A stretch of 64,000 nucleotides of DNA from positions 62,001 through 126,000 of the forward strand of contig CP021237.1 of assembly GCA_002151545.1 (NCBI GenBank), written 5' to 3'. This document shows positions 18,009 through 26,370 of this stretch, one piece after another. The translations under genes were made by a program, and so were the position numbers. Below the pieces are notes generated by a model that saw only the letters and a list, made by a program, of their open reading frames with translations, was not told the DNA's origin and did no database searches. The DNA comes from Sphingobacteriaceae bacterium GW460-11-11-14-LB5 (GTDB taxonomy: Bacteria; Bacteroidota; Bacteroidia; Sphingobacteriales; Sphingobacteriaceae). Numbering within the stretch: the stretch's first letter is position 1; the number at the start of each line of letters is the position of its first letter.

Positions 18009-18141
18009 ATCAAAAAAACAGTTGCAGAATAGAACAAATAGCACTACCAAACCTTAAGCGCAGTGGTTTTGTGTTCCATAATCATGATTCCCAGCCTATT
18101 AAGGTCTTGAACACAAAACGAAGTGCCGCTGTTTTTTTGAT
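18009..18141. repeat. 133-bp nested inverted-repeat element
   Basis: Outer 13-bp arms (18009-18021 and 18129-18141, core CAAAAAAACAG) are perfect, as are inner 11-bp arms (18066-18076 and 18109-18119, GTTTTGTGTTC). If transcribed it folds into one long interrupted hairpin. Its size is the same as the element at 8922-9054, but the sequence differs. Confidence 0.7.
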
Positions 18142-18190
18142 GAGCCTGGGGCAGTGAGAAGCCACCTTGCCGGATTGACAAAGCGCTTTG

Positions 18191-18214
18191 GGTACTTTGG
18201 CGCTCCAAAGTACC
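18191..18214. repeat. perfect 10-bp hairpin
   Basis: GGTACTTTGG (18191-18200) pairs perfectly with CCAAAGTACC (18205-18214) across a CGCT loop. There is no following T-run on either strand, so it is a repeat rather than a standard terminator. Confidence 0.65.
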
Positions 18215-18294
18215 ATGCCCCCGCGGCAGAGAGCGGAAAAAATAATATTTGTAACTAATTATGGTACAACCTCGTTAATCAAAATGCTGATTTT

Positions 18295-19836
18295 TTATAC
18301 AAACCATTGTGCCATTGCTTTTTGCAGCTCGCTGTAATCAATATCATGCTCAGTAGCCCAGGCAACAATCCCGTCGGGGCGGATCAATACCGCGCAAAGG
18401 CCCAGTTGATTTTTTGCAGTTGCCGAAATATAATCGATCTGGTCGTTGTATTCATTAACCAACTTTTTGAGTGAAGTATTTTGGTCAAAATCGAGCAATA
18501 TGCCCCGGCCACTGTGCATCAATTCACCAATGGTTCTCCCATCTTCAAATTCAAAATTAGGAACACTGCATCCAACCAGTGGATGCTTCCCATCGAGATT
18601 AATTTGGGTAGAAACGCCCCAAACCCTGCCCGCAAAATAGGTGGCACCATCAATGGTATTGATCAGGTCAGTAATAATGGCATGTAAAGCGCGGGCATTA
18701 GGTTCAGGTTTCATAATGGCTGCCTGGGCGCGCGACCAATCGAGTACCTGCGCACCAATGGGATGCCGTTCTGTACCATAACTATCCAGTAAACCTTCAG
18801 GCGCTTTTCCGTGGATAGTGGCTGCGAGCTTCCAGCCCAGGTTCATGGCATCGCCCAAACCCAGGTTAAGCCCTTGTCCGCCTAAAGGCGCGTGAATGTG
18901 CGCAGCATCGCCGGCTAAAAGTATGCGTCCGTTACGGTAGCTTGTGGCTTGCCTTGCCCGGTCGGTCCAGGTGCTGGCAATATGGAGCTTACTGATGGTG
19001 ACATCGGTGTTTGAAACACGGCGCAGTACCTCTTGCAAATGTTCGCGCGTAATGGCCTTGGCCGAACCATGAAATGCACCGCCATCAAAATCCTGTATGG
19101 CCAGGTAACCCGGCTGCGATTGCATGTACATGCCTGTTGGCGTTACGTTTCGTCCGGGTTTAAGCAACTCTGGATTGGCGAGGTCTATTTTAGCTGAGTA
19201 ACCGGTAAATTCGGGTTCAGTACCCGCGAATTCAAAACCGCCAGTCTTACGCACCACGCTTCGGCTTCCGTCGCAACCCACAAGCCATTTACTTTCGAAA
19301 GATTGACCAGCAGTTTGTACCGTTACACCTTCGCTGCTTTGATGGAAGCCTGTAACGGCAAAACCTCGTTTAATTTCAACGCCCAGGGTTTCTGCACGCA
19401 GGGAAAGTATGGTTTCCAGCTCCTCCATTTCCGTAATTAAACTGGTAGGTGTAGAACCTGGCAGGCGATATTTCCATTGTGTGCTATCAATATCGCCATC
19501 GTGAAATGGAATGCCAGCGAAATGCCCTGCCTGTCGGCGGGGTCCCTGAACGGCATTTTGATGTGGGTTTTTAAGGTGTTGATGTATTTTAAGTTCTTGC
19601 AGCAAACCACGGCGATAAAGTGCTTCAATGGTTGGCGCCGATAAACCCCGGATGCCAAAGGGAAGCTGTTTTAAAGGTGAGTGCGCCTCCACTGCCTTTT
19701 CGATTATCAGTACCGAACATTTGGCTAAAGCCAGTTCGCAGGCCAGGAACAAACCTACAGGACCAGCGCCTGAAATAATAACATCGTAAAAGGCATCTGG
19801 GCGTTCGAGAATTTTATTTGAATGTGTAGTGTTCAT
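18295..19836 (-). CDS. FAD-binding monooxygenase (PheA/TfdB, UbiH-like fold)
   Basis: This is a class A flavoprotein monooxygenase (513 aa). The N-terminal dinucleotide motif is GAGPVG (about 23-28), followed by the acidic ribose-binding IIEKA. The WLVGCDGSRSVVRK block and the second FAD motif GDAAHIHAPLGGQGLNLGLGD are also present. The C-terminal extension is thioredoxin-like, as in aromatic hydroxylases. It hydroxylates an aromatic or antibiotic-like compound with NAD(P)H; the substrate is unknown. The AraC regulator gene 76 bases upstream on the same strand probably controls it. Confidence 0.9.
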   Translation of the reverse strand: MNTTHSNKILERPDAFYDVIISGAGPVGLFLACELALAKCSVLIIEKAVEAHSPLKQLPFGIRGLSAPTIEALYRRGLLQELKIHQHLKNPHQNAVQGPRRQAGHFAGIPFHDGDIDSTQWKYRLPGSTPTSLITEMEELETILSLRAETLGVEIKRGFAVTGFHQSSEGVTVQTAGQSFESKWLVGCDGSRSVVRKTGGFEFAGTEPEFTGYSAKIDLANPELLKPGRNVTPTGMYMQSQPGYLAIQDFDGGAFHGSAKAITREHLQEVLRRVSNTDVTISKLHIASTWTDRARQATSYRNGRILLAGDAAHIHAPLGGQGLNLGLGDAMNLGWKLAATIHGKAPEGLLDSYGTERHPIGAQVLDWSRAQAAIMKPEPNARALHAIITDLINTIDGATYFAGRVWGVSTQINLDGKHPLVGCSVPNFEFEDGRTIGELMHSGRGILLDFDQNTSLKKLVNEYNDQIDYISATAKNQLGLCAVLIRPDGIVAWATEHDIDYSELQKAMAQWFV

Positions 19837-19912
19837 ATCGTATGATTAAAACACAAAATTCTGGAATGCCCGGGTATTAGGCTTGTATAAACGCGACAAT
19901 CGCTAGATGAGG

Positions 19913-20743
19913 TTAGGATGAGAGGTTAAGCATACCATTGCTTAATATCTGTTTGCCTTTTTTGGCTTTCCGGGCGAATGCTGCGGGGCTGGTGCCGCTG
20001 TAACGTTTAAATTCTCTGCTGAGGTGGGGTTGATCGGCATAACCAAACTCATGTGCCAAACTGGCGAGACTGGCATCCGGATCAAGCCACAATTGATTAC
20101 GCACCTGTTCAAAACGCATCAGGCCGGATACATCTTTCACGGTATGGCCGGAAGATCGTTTAAAGTTTCTTTCCAGTGTACGTACGGTTACATGGGCTGC
20201 GGCTGCAACCTCGCTCACGGGTATGGTGCCTTTTGCTTCCTGCATCGCCATCCCGGCTTTGAATAACATGCTGTTGGGAGCAAGCTGCGCCCTGGCCTGT
20301 AAGAAATACGATTTAACCTTTGCCACAGCTTCATCTATCTGGCCGGCAATAACAAATGCATTCAGCTCAGCCTGAAGCCTGGCGATGGGGTGTTCGAACA
20401 GATGTAAGTCATGTTTTTCGGATGGGAGATCGAGTAAATCGAACACCGTCCATGGAAAACACCTGATCGCAATGATTTCAAAACGGTTTTTCGTGTAAAA
20501 TATGGCCGGCTGATTAAGTAAACCCATCATAAAAGGGGAGGGTAAAGGCTGCAATTCTCCGTTAACCGAAATGCTACATCCGCCGCCAAAATGAAAAATA
20601 ATTTCTGCATAACCATCAGGTATAACTTCAAAACCCGATAGTTGCGCTCCAGATACTCTTCTGTTGTACCAAAAGCATTTTATCGTGTCCTGCAGTTCCT
20701 CAGGAGCTTCGAATTCTTGATGATGCATTTTTAATAATGGCAT
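19913..20743 (-). CDS. AraC family transcriptional regulator (DUF6597-like N-terminus)
   Basis: The protein (276 aa) has an N-terminal ligand-binding domain with I-P-D-G-x-x-E-I-I-F-H-F-G-G, the DUF6597-like signature. The C-terminal double helix-turn-helix has VSEVAAAAHVTVRTLERNFKR and the canonical FGYADQPHLSREFKRYSGTSP. It lies upstream of, and co-oriented with, the FAD monooxygenase gene, which suggests a regulator/target pair. Confidence 0.9.
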   Translation of the reverse strand: MPLLKMHHQEFEAPEELQDTIKCFWYNRRVSGAQLSGFEVIPDGYAEIIFHFGGGCSISVNGELQPLPSPFMMGLLNQPAIFYTKNRFEIIAIRCFPWTVFDLLDLPSEKHDLHLFEHPIARLQAELNAFVIAGQIDEAVAKVKSYFLQARAQLAPNSMLFKAGMAMQEAKGTIPVSEVAAAAHVTVRTLERNFKRSSGHTVKDVSGLMRFEQVRNQLWLDPDASLASLAHEFGYADQPHLSREFKRYSGTSPAAFARKAKKGKQILSNGMLNLSS

Positions 20744-20895
20744 ATTCGAAGGTAGTGCTTATTACACTTATTTTCAATTGGCTAAAAGTTTGCAGGGGTT
20801 TTCAGTCGCTATTTTGTTGAAAAAGAATGACTAATGACTATCTTCGTTTATCAGAATAGCTAACCAAAAAGATGACCACAAGCCATTATTAAAAA

Positions 20896-21264
20896 ATGAA
20901 ACTAAAAATCATATCCATACTGCTTTTAACCTGCATGATCGGATGTAAAAAAAAGGATGTTTCTTATGATCAAAATACCACCGCCTGTGGAACAAAAAAT
21001 CCTTTAGCGAATTTAGCCTGGCTTAAAAACGAATTTCAGGATATTGCCAATTATCCTGATATGAATGGTATTGTTTTGTATGAATATAATGGTGAAGAAG
21101 TGATCAATATTTATAAATCGTATTATAGCAGTACATACGGAAGACCGTTTTATTGTAATGGTAAACAAATGCAGTTTAATTCGGGTGACGATTTGAAAAA
21201 CTACCTGGAAAAAAGGAAGAAAATAGCTGTTTTATTCGGTAAAAAATTTGATCTAACACCCTGA
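20896..21264 (+). CDS. small lipoprotein of unknown function
   Basis: A 122-aa protein with a lipoprotein signal peptide: L-L-T-C-M-I-G-C, Cys17 being the lipidated residue, followed by basic KKKD. The mature part has two further cysteines (near 32 and 90) that could form a disulfide. No family is recognised. It is convergent with the histidine kinase gene, 12 bases away. Confidence 0.75.
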   Translation: MKLKIISILLLTCMIGCKKKDVSYDQNTTACGTKNPLANLAWLKNEFQDIANYPDMNGIVLYEYNGEEVINIYKSYYSSTYGRPFYCNGKQMQFNSGDDLKNYLEKRKKIAVLFGKKFDLTP

Positions 21265-21276
21265 TTTATGAGGACA

Positions 21277-22656
21277 TTAAACCTCATCTGCTCCCTTAGC
21301 TTTCTTTTCGTTTCCGCCTTGTGCTGTTTCGAAAACCACTTTAAAACTTGTTCCTTCCCCTGGTATTGAGCTCACCTGAACTTTTAGGCTAAGGTAGCTG
21401 GCTATGCTTTTAACAATGGCAAGACCTAATCCGTAACCGGTATTTTCGGCATGTCCGGTTTTTTTAAAACGATCAAATACATGCGGTATATCTTCTGCTT
21501 TAATACCCTGGCCACTATCGCTAACCTGAATGGAATAATAACCTTTTTCAATAAGATCAGCAACCTGTATACTTCCATTTTCTTTGTTAAACTTAATGGC
21601 ATTGTTAATGAGGTTGTAAAAAAGCTGAAATAAAAGATCGTGATTGATCTGGCTTAAACGCTGATTATGGCTGAGGTTGATGTCGATCTGAATGTTTTTC
21701 TCTTCGAGCCTATGGCCTATTTCTTCCACTATTTCATTCAGGAGTACTTGCGGTGCTATCTCTTCCTGTTTAGAGAACTGCTCATTTTCTATTCTTGAAA
21801 TAAGTAAAAGCGATCGCGATATTTTCTTCAACCGCTCCAGTGTTTTCATCATATCCACAATGTGTTCCTGTACTGTTTCGGATGCTGATTCTTCAGTAAG
21901 CAGGTTTTCCATTTTGTTTTGTAAAATACTAATGGGGGTCATAAACTCATGCGAAGCATTCGCGGTAAATTCCCGTTCCTTTTCAAAAGCCTCATTAATC
22001 TGGTCCATTAATGAAATAAGGGAATGATCGAGGTATTTAAAATCTTGTGTACTGGTATTAATATGGCCATGTTTCTTTTTAAAAGGGAACCGGCTATTGC
22101 TTAGTCTTAATTTAATAATCTGCCCAAGTGGCTTGATTAGCTGCCGGGTAAAAATCAAATCTATAATAATGCTTAAGGCAATAAGAATGATGAGCACATA
22201 TAAGGCAAAACGTTGTAATGCATCATTGTAAAGATTAATGCTGGCAGTGGTTTTACCGATTTCAAGGAGGTAGTTTTTTTGATTTTTTTTAAAGGTAAAA
22301 CTGAGTACCCGATAAGCAATGGTATCTTGCTCTACAATACGTTTGGTGTCGCGTATGGTATCTAGTTTCAGGGTTTGCGCTACCGTTTCGAGTGCAATAT
22401 ATTCATCTTTAAGCATGGTGTAGCTGCCATAACTGTTATCCCCTTCGAAGTAATAATCTAATCCTTTTTTATTGATGTTTTGGATTACTTTTTTCTGCTG
22501 GTTCCGAAGTGAAAAATTGGTGTAGTTAGAGGCGATCTGCCGGATCAGAAAAGGGAGCAATAGAATAAACAGACCTACAATGGCAAGTTTAGATCCGGTA
22601 ATAAATAAAGTGAGTTTAGTAGATAGTTTCAAATTATTTTTTAATTCTATAACCAA
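21277..22656 (-). CDS. sensor histidine kinase
   Basis: Two membrane helices (about 18-40 and 150-170) flank a periplasmic sensor region of about 110 residues. The HisKA box has His236 (ASHEFMTPI). The ATPase domain has N-L-I-N-N-A-I-K-F, DSGQGI and GYGLGLAIVKSI. No obvious HAMP domain is seen between the second helix and the H-box. Its start overlaps the end of the response regulator gene by 23 bases, so they are translationally coupled. Confidence 0.93.
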   Translation of the reverse strand: MVIELKNNLKLSTKLTLFITGSKLAIVGLFILLLPFLIRQIASNYTNFSLRNQQKKVIQNINKKGLDYYFEGDNSYGSYTMLKDEYIALETVAQTLKLDTIRDTKRIVEQDTIAYRVLSFTFKKNQKNYLLEIGKTTASINLYNDALQRFALYVLIILIALSIIIDLIFTRQLIKPLGQIIKLRLSNSRFPFKKKHGHINTSTQDFKYLDHSLISLMDQINEAFEKEREFTANASHEFMTPISILQNKMENLLTEESASETVQEHIVDMMKTLERLKKISRSLLLISRIENEQFSKQEEIAPQVLLNEIVEEIGHRLEEKNIQIDINLSHNQRLSQINHDLLFQLFYNLINNAIKFNKENGSIQVADLIEKGYYSIQVSDSGQGIKAEDIPHVFDRFKKTGHAENTGYGLGLAIVKSIASYLSLKVQVSSIPGEGTSFKVVFETAQGGNEKKAKGADEV

Positions 22657-23308
22657 CGCCCCGAACGGTTTCTAACCATTCGGTAGGGGCGTAAATGTTT
22701 AATTTCTTTCTGATATTTTTAATGTGTGCATCAATGTAGTTCGAATCGTAATCATCATCTACGAAGTTGCCCCAAATATGTTCGCTCAATTGTATTCGGG
22801 TAAGCACCCTGTTTTTATGCAGTAAAAGGTAACTCAAAAGGTCAAACTCTTTGCGCGAAAGCTCAATCTGCTCCTCCTCAAAAAATACAAAACGTTTTTG
22901 CAGGTCGATACTAAAGTTTCCGAGTGGAATTAATTCTTCGGTAACCTTAAATTTTCGCCTTGCAATGGCCTGCATGCGCGACTGGAGTTCGGGTAAGAAG
23001 AAGGGTTTCGCTAAATAATCGTCTGCGCCCATGTCTAAGCCCGCCACCCGGTCTTCTAATTTACCTCTGGCCGTAAGAATAATGTAAGCGGCATCGGGAT
23101 TGCTTTTTTTTGCCTTGCCCAGCAGCTCAAAGCCATCCCCATCCGGCAAACCTAAATCAATAAGCACATAATCATATTGGTTCAGCTCCAGCTTATTAAC
23201 GCCCTGTTTAAAGCTATGGGCCAGATCACATAAGAAAAAAGCCTTTTTAAGGAATTTTTCCATTTCAAAGGCTAGTGTTTTTTCATCTTCTACAATCAAT
23301 ACCTTCAC
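22634..23308 (-). CDS. OmpR-family response regulator
   Basis: The receiver domain has the acidic pair VEDE, Asp51 (LIDLGLPDGDG), T-A-R and K in YLAKPFF. The C-terminal winged helix (about 125-224) has ELSRKEFDLLSYLLLHKNRVLTR and the C-terminal TVRGVGYRIKK. The operon order is Lys/Pro-rich protein, barrel protein, regulator, kinase. Regulators of this family bind tandem direct repeats, and two such boxes lie upstream of the operon (24561-24609). Confidence 0.95.
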   Translation of the reverse strand: MKVLIVEDEKTLAFEMEKFLKKAFFLCDLAHSFKQGVNKLELNQYDYVLIDLGLPDGDGFELLGKAKKSNPDAAYIILTARGKLEDRVAGLDMGADDYLAKPFFLPELQSRMQAIARRKFKVTEELIPLGNFSIDLQKRFVFFEEEQIELSRKEFDLLSYLLLHKNRVLTRIQLSEHIWGNFVDDDYDSNYIDAHIKNIRKKLNIYAPTEWLETVRGVGYRIKK

Positions 23309-23313
23309 GCCGA

Positions 23314-24165
23314 TTAAAATTGATAGTAAACTGCTAAACCAAAAAAAGATTGCTGGTGTTTTACGTTCTCTTCTTTTCTGTTTCCAAGTATAGAGAACTG
23401 ATAACTGGCCTCTGCAAGGAAATTTCCGTTACTCCAGTTTAAAGGTAACTTAAAATTGTACGACAATAGTTTAAACTGATTGACTGTGTTCTCCACTACC
23501 GATGTCGTATTTCCGTTAACGATTCCGGGGGCTATATCACTTTTTCCCTTTCCGTTTCCATTCGAATTCTGCCTTTTGTTTTTTTCGATGATATATGTTT
23601 CGTAAAAATGGGTAGTGCCCGCTGTAATCTCGATGGCTGGTGTAACTGAAATGAGGTTTTTCTCGTTGAACACCGTTCCCAGTTCGATTTCTTTTGAATT
23701 TCCAAAACTGATAAATCCATCGGTTTGCTTTCCGAAGGCCACATCTACACTAAGATCTGTTTTAAACCAGGGCCACTGGTAGGCTGCCGATGCATTGATG
23801 TTATTATTATTGGATGCCTGGAGCAAAGGAGAATTGGAAGGAAAAAAAGAATGGGTATAGGCTAGTCCTGCAGTGAGTTTTTCGTTAAAATCATAATCAT
23901 AACCTATGCCTAAATCGGTTTCAGAAATGGCTGAGCCATAATTTAGCAGTTTATAACCACCACCCGAAAAATACAAACCGTTAGGAAATCGTAATGTGGC
24001 ATTAAAGAGTACATAAGGATATTTTTCAGGGGTAACCTGTCCGTAATAGTTAATGTTACTATTATACATGGTCGCCAGTGTAAGCGTAGCTTTTGTCGAA
24101 TCTTGCTGTGCCTTTACATTCGATATGACCAAAAACGAGAATAAAATTAAGAGACGTATGCGCAT
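23314..24165 (-). CDS. outer-membrane beta-barrel protein of unknown function
   Basis: A 283-aa protein with a signal peptide ending VKAQ. The mature part is dominated by alternating-residue strands with aromatic girdles (LYFSGGGYKLLNYG, FFGLAVYYQF) and ends in Phe, as outer-membrane barrels do. It sits 5 bases upstream of the response regulator gene in the same operon, so it may feed a signal to the two-component system or be controlled by it. Confidence 0.75.
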   Translation of the reverse strand: MRIRLLILFSFLVISNVKAQQDSTKATLTLATMYNSNINYYGQVTPEKYPYVLFNATLRFPNGLYFSGGGYKLLNYGSAISETDLGIGYDYDFNEKLTAGLAYTHSFFPSNSPLLQASNNNNINASAAYQWPWFKTDLSVDVAFGKQTDGFISFGNSKEIELGTVFNEKNLISVTPAIEITAGTTHFYETYIIEKNKRQNSNGNGKGKSDIAPGIVNGNTTSVVENTVNQFKLLSYNFKLPLNWSNGNFLAEASYQFSILGNRKEENVKHQQSFFGLAVYYQF

Positions 24166-24176
24166 ATATTTATCCT

Positions 24177-24464
24177 TTACGGCCTTTTAATCTTGGGTTT
24201 AATAATCTTGATGGGTTTTACCTTTACATTAGGCCTTACCGCCATGGGTTTTAGCTGCTTTTTGGCTTTTGGTACTTCTTTGATTTGAAGCGGCTCAGGT
24301 TTTTGATTTTCAGGCTGTTTGTCTTTTTTTCCTTTGTCCTGTTTTTTTATCACTTGTTCTTCTTGCAGATTCGCTACACTCAAAGTGGTAGAATCTTGGC
24401 GCATGGCGAAAACACCCGAAAGCGGGGCAATAACCAGACAAAAAATAACGGCGAATCGGATCAT
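24177..24464 (-). CDS. small exported Lys/Pro-rich protein
   Basis: A 95-aa protein with an N-terminal signal sequence (cleavage near VFA). The mature region is highly basic and low-complexity, with K-K-Q-D-K-G-K-K-D-K and repeated V-K-P-I-K-I-I-K-P-K blocks. No domain is recognised. It is the first gene of the barrel/two-component operon. The basic composition may favour binding to phosphate-rich or acidic surface polymers, but this is inference. Confidence 0.65.
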   Translation of the reverse strand: MIRFAVIFCLVIAPLSGVFAMRQDSTTLSVANLQEEQVIKKQDKGKKDKQPENQKPEPLQIKEVPKAKKQLKPMAVRPNVKVKPIKIIKPKIKRP

Positions 24465-24482
24465 TTTATAAATATAAAAAAA

Positions 24483-24504
24483 GTTTACCCCCTAAGAGGT
24501 AAAC
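24483..24504 (-). promoter_or_regulatory. short inverted repeat in the leader of the two-component operon
   Basis: GTTTACC (24483-24489) pairs with GGTAAAC (24498-24504) across 8 bases, about 20 bases upstream of the 24464 start codon. It could be a leader hairpin or an operator. It has no T-run on the relevant strand. Confidence 0.4.
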
Positions 24505-24560
24505 CCTACCTAAAAACCACCATACATGGTGCGCTCACATTTCAAAAGTAGACTGGCAAC

Positions 24561-24609
24561 ATGAAAATAAGATGAAAAAAATAAATTTTAAATTTCATGT
24601 TGGTTTCAT
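24561..24609. promoter_or_regulatory. divergent pair of 11-bp-phased direct-repeat boxes (OmpR-type operator)
   Basis: On the plus strand TTTCAT occurs at 24593-24598 and 24604-24609, exactly 11 bases apart. On the minus strand the same hexamer occurs at 24566-24561 and 24577-24572, also 11 apart. Each half-site continues as TTTCAT(C/G)TT or close to it. Tandem repeats at one helical turn are the standard target of OmpR/PhoB-type regulators, and this gap separates the two-component operon from the DUF4382 gene. Binding by the 22634-23308 regulator is inferred. Confidence 0.7.
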
Positions 24610-24658
24610 CTTCGGCCTTCAACTTTGAAGCGTAAAACTTTAAATAAAATCTATAGTT

Positions 24659-25456
24659 ATGAAAACAAATTTTGTAAATACCATTTTGGCGGTCTTCGTT
24701 GTAATCGGGATGATTGCCTTTTATGGATGTAAAAAAAATGAATCAAGCCAGGGAACCACTAAAGTTCAGATTAAAATGACTGATGCTCCGGGTAACTTCG
24801 ATAAGATTAATTTAAGTGTAAAAGAGATTGTGCTGGTATCGGGTGATAAACCTTATGTATTTGCGGCCAGTACGGGTATATTCGATATTCTTGATTTTAG
24901 AATCGGCACCAGTAACCCTGATATTTTGGTTGCTTCGGGCGAAATGCCATCGGGAGAAATTACTGAAATCAGACTGGTACTTAACGAAACCGGAAATACG
25001 ATTGTGGTCAATGGCGTTCAGCAGGAACTTAAAACGCCTAGTGCACAAACATCTGGCTGGAAGGTGAAATTAACGGCTAATCCTGAACTGGTTGAAGGCG
25101 CTGCTTATACACTGCTGTTAGATTTTGATGCAGCGAAATCGATCGTCAGTACCGGAAACGGAAAATATTTATTAAAACCAGTAGTACGTGGAATTGCATC
25201 AGCAACCACCGGATTAATTTCAGGAACTGTTTTGCCTTTGGCCAGCCATCCTGAGGTATTGGTTATTGCAGGAACAGATACCGTAGGTACCGTTGCAGAT
25301 CCTTTAACAGGTAAATTTACAGTGGGTGGCTTAGCTTCGGGTACCTACTCGGTTAAATTCGTACCGGTTGTGGGTTATAGAGATAGCACCATTACTGCTG
25401 TTAAAGTAGCTTTAGGGGAAAATACACTGCTCGGAACGGTTACTTTAAAACCGTAA
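24659..25456 (+). CDS. DUF4382 domain-containing lipoprotein
   Basis: A lipoprotein signal peptide (lipid Cys24, FYGCKK) is followed by a DUF4382 domain (about 34-175) with V-Q-I-K-M-T-D-A-P-G-N-F-D. A C-terminal beta-sandwich of carboxypeptidase-regulatory type (about 180-265) has GTYSVKFVP. Length (265 aa) suits the family, whose function is unknown. It is divergent from the OmpR-type operon and shares the boxes at 24561-24609, so it is a likely target of that regulator. Confidence 0.88.
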   Translation: MKTNFVNTILAVFVVIGMIAFYGCKKNESSQGTTKVQIKMTDAPGNFDKINLSVKEIVLVSGDKPYVFAASTGIFDILDFRIGTSNPDILVASGEMPSGEITEIRLVLNETGNTIVVNGVQQELKTPSAQTSGWKVKLTANPELVEGAAYTLLLDFDAAKSIVSTGNGKYLLKPVVRGIASATTGLISGTVLPLASHPEVLVIAGTDTVGTVADPLTGKFTVGGLASGTYSVKFVPVVGYRDSTITAVKVALGENTLLGTVTLKP

Positions 25457-25486
25457 AACGAATTGTTCACATCTAAATTTAAACCG

Positions 25487-25993
25487 ATGAAAAAGTTATT
25501 CTTGTTGTTATTAATGGTGGTCAGCAGCGGCCTTATTTTTAAATCTCAAGCCCAGGTAAGTGTAAACATCAATATTGGCGCACAGCCTGCATGGGGTCCA
25601 ACCGGATATGATTATGTAGATTATTACTATCTGCCTGATATTGAGAGTTATTATTATGTGCCTAAAAAACAGTTTATTTATTTAGGTAGCGGAGGATGGG
25701 TTTTTACCACAGCGCTTCCACCGAGATATAGGGGCTACGATTTATATAACGGTTATAAGGTGGTAATTAATTCTCCTCAGCCTTACCGTTATTTTGAAAC
25801 CCACAAAGTAAAATATGCCAAATTTAAAGGCAATCATGGCCAATCGGCTATAGGGAAAAGCAAAGGGCTAAAATATTCGGCGGCGAAGGGTAATGCCAAA
25901 GTTTATAAAGGTGATAAGGGAAAATCCTCACCGCATTTTAATAAAGGAAACGGAAATGGCAAAGGCCATGGAAACGGTAAAGGAAAACATTAG
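25487..25993 (+). CDS. exported protein with Gly/Lys/His-rich tail
   Basis: The ATG at 25487 begins a clean signal peptide (MKKLFLLLLMVVSSG... ending SQAQ); the frame is open 8 codons earlier from TTG. A Tyr-rich segment of about 80 residues follows (YDYVDYYYLPDIESYYYVPKK). The tail from residue about 115 is strongly basic and low-complexity, ending in repeated N-G-K-G-H. No family function is known. It lies 30 bases after the DUF4382 gene and probably shares its promoter; a strong terminator follows. Confidence 0.75.
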   Translation: MKKLFLLLLMVVSSGLIFKSQAQVSVNINIGAQPAWGPTGYDYVDYYYLPDIESYYYVPKKQFIYLGSGGWVFTTALPPRYRGYDLYNGYKVVINSPQPYRYFETHKVKYAKFKGNHGQSAIGKSKGLKYSAAKGNAKVYKGDKGKSSPHFNKGNGNGKGHGNGKGKH

Positions 25994-26011
25994 TTGTTTG
26001 TGTAATTAAAG

Positions 26012-26048
26012 AAAGAAACCCTCCAGATTTTGGAGGGTTTTCTTTTTT
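26012..26048. terminator. strong hairpin terminator, likely bidirectional
   Basis: AAACCCTCCA (26016-26025) pairs perfectly with TGGAGGGTTT (26031-26040) around a GATTT loop, followed by TCTTTTTT. The preceding GAAAG gives a partial T-run on the other strand. It closes the DUF4382 operon and the opposed small lipoprotein gene. Confidence 0.85.
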
Positions 26049-26217
26049 AATTCCTTTTTTGTTGTCCTGGGGCAAAAGGTTTGGCCGATTTTGAGCCTGT
26101 TCCTTTTTTAGCTTGTCCTGGGGGCACTTTGCCGCTGTTACCAGCAGTTCTGGTGCTATAACAAGCACTGCTAAGCAGCATTACCGACAACGCTACAATA
26201 AGATATATTTGTTTCAT
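26047..26217 (-). CDS. small lipoprotein with PPGQAKK / FAPGQQK motifs
   Basis: This is a 56-aa lipoprotein starting MKQIYLIVAL, with lipobox L-S-S-A-C. The mature part contains two short motifs, VPPGQAKK and KPFAPGQQK. Bacteroidota proteins of this kind are often labelled quinol oxidase subunit 4, which I consider unsupported: there is no membrane helix after the signal and no oxidase gene nearby. The start at 26217 is chosen over the open frame to 26325 because it begins the signal peptide. Function is unknown. Confidence 0.7.
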   Translation of the reverse strand: MKQIYLIVALSVMLLSSACYSTRTAGNSGKVPPGQAKKGTGSKSAKPFAPGQQKRN

Positions 26218-26370
26218 AATGGGAACTAAGCGATAACTGTGCCAATTGCTCACCGCGCTTTCGGTGATCGAATTTACCTGATTCAAAATAGAATCTACCA
26301 GATTCAAATCAGCGTATACAAGCAATGATTGAAAGCCTTTACTTTGAACTTAATAATTTCAAACAAGCAG

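Larger units (their letters stand above)
17665..18294. other. 630-base intergenic region rich in hairpin repeats
   Basis: I see no credible gene here. The region holds at least four separate repeat structures (listed individually at 17692, 17839, 18009 and 18191). The one ORF of 61 codons (17972-18157) lies entirely across a hairpin element and is not protein-like. Confidence 0.75.

Noticed and set aside
17972..18157. 61-codon ORF in the intergenic gap
   Set aside because: It runs across both arms of the 18009-18141 hairpin element, and its residues show no domain, signal or helix pattern.
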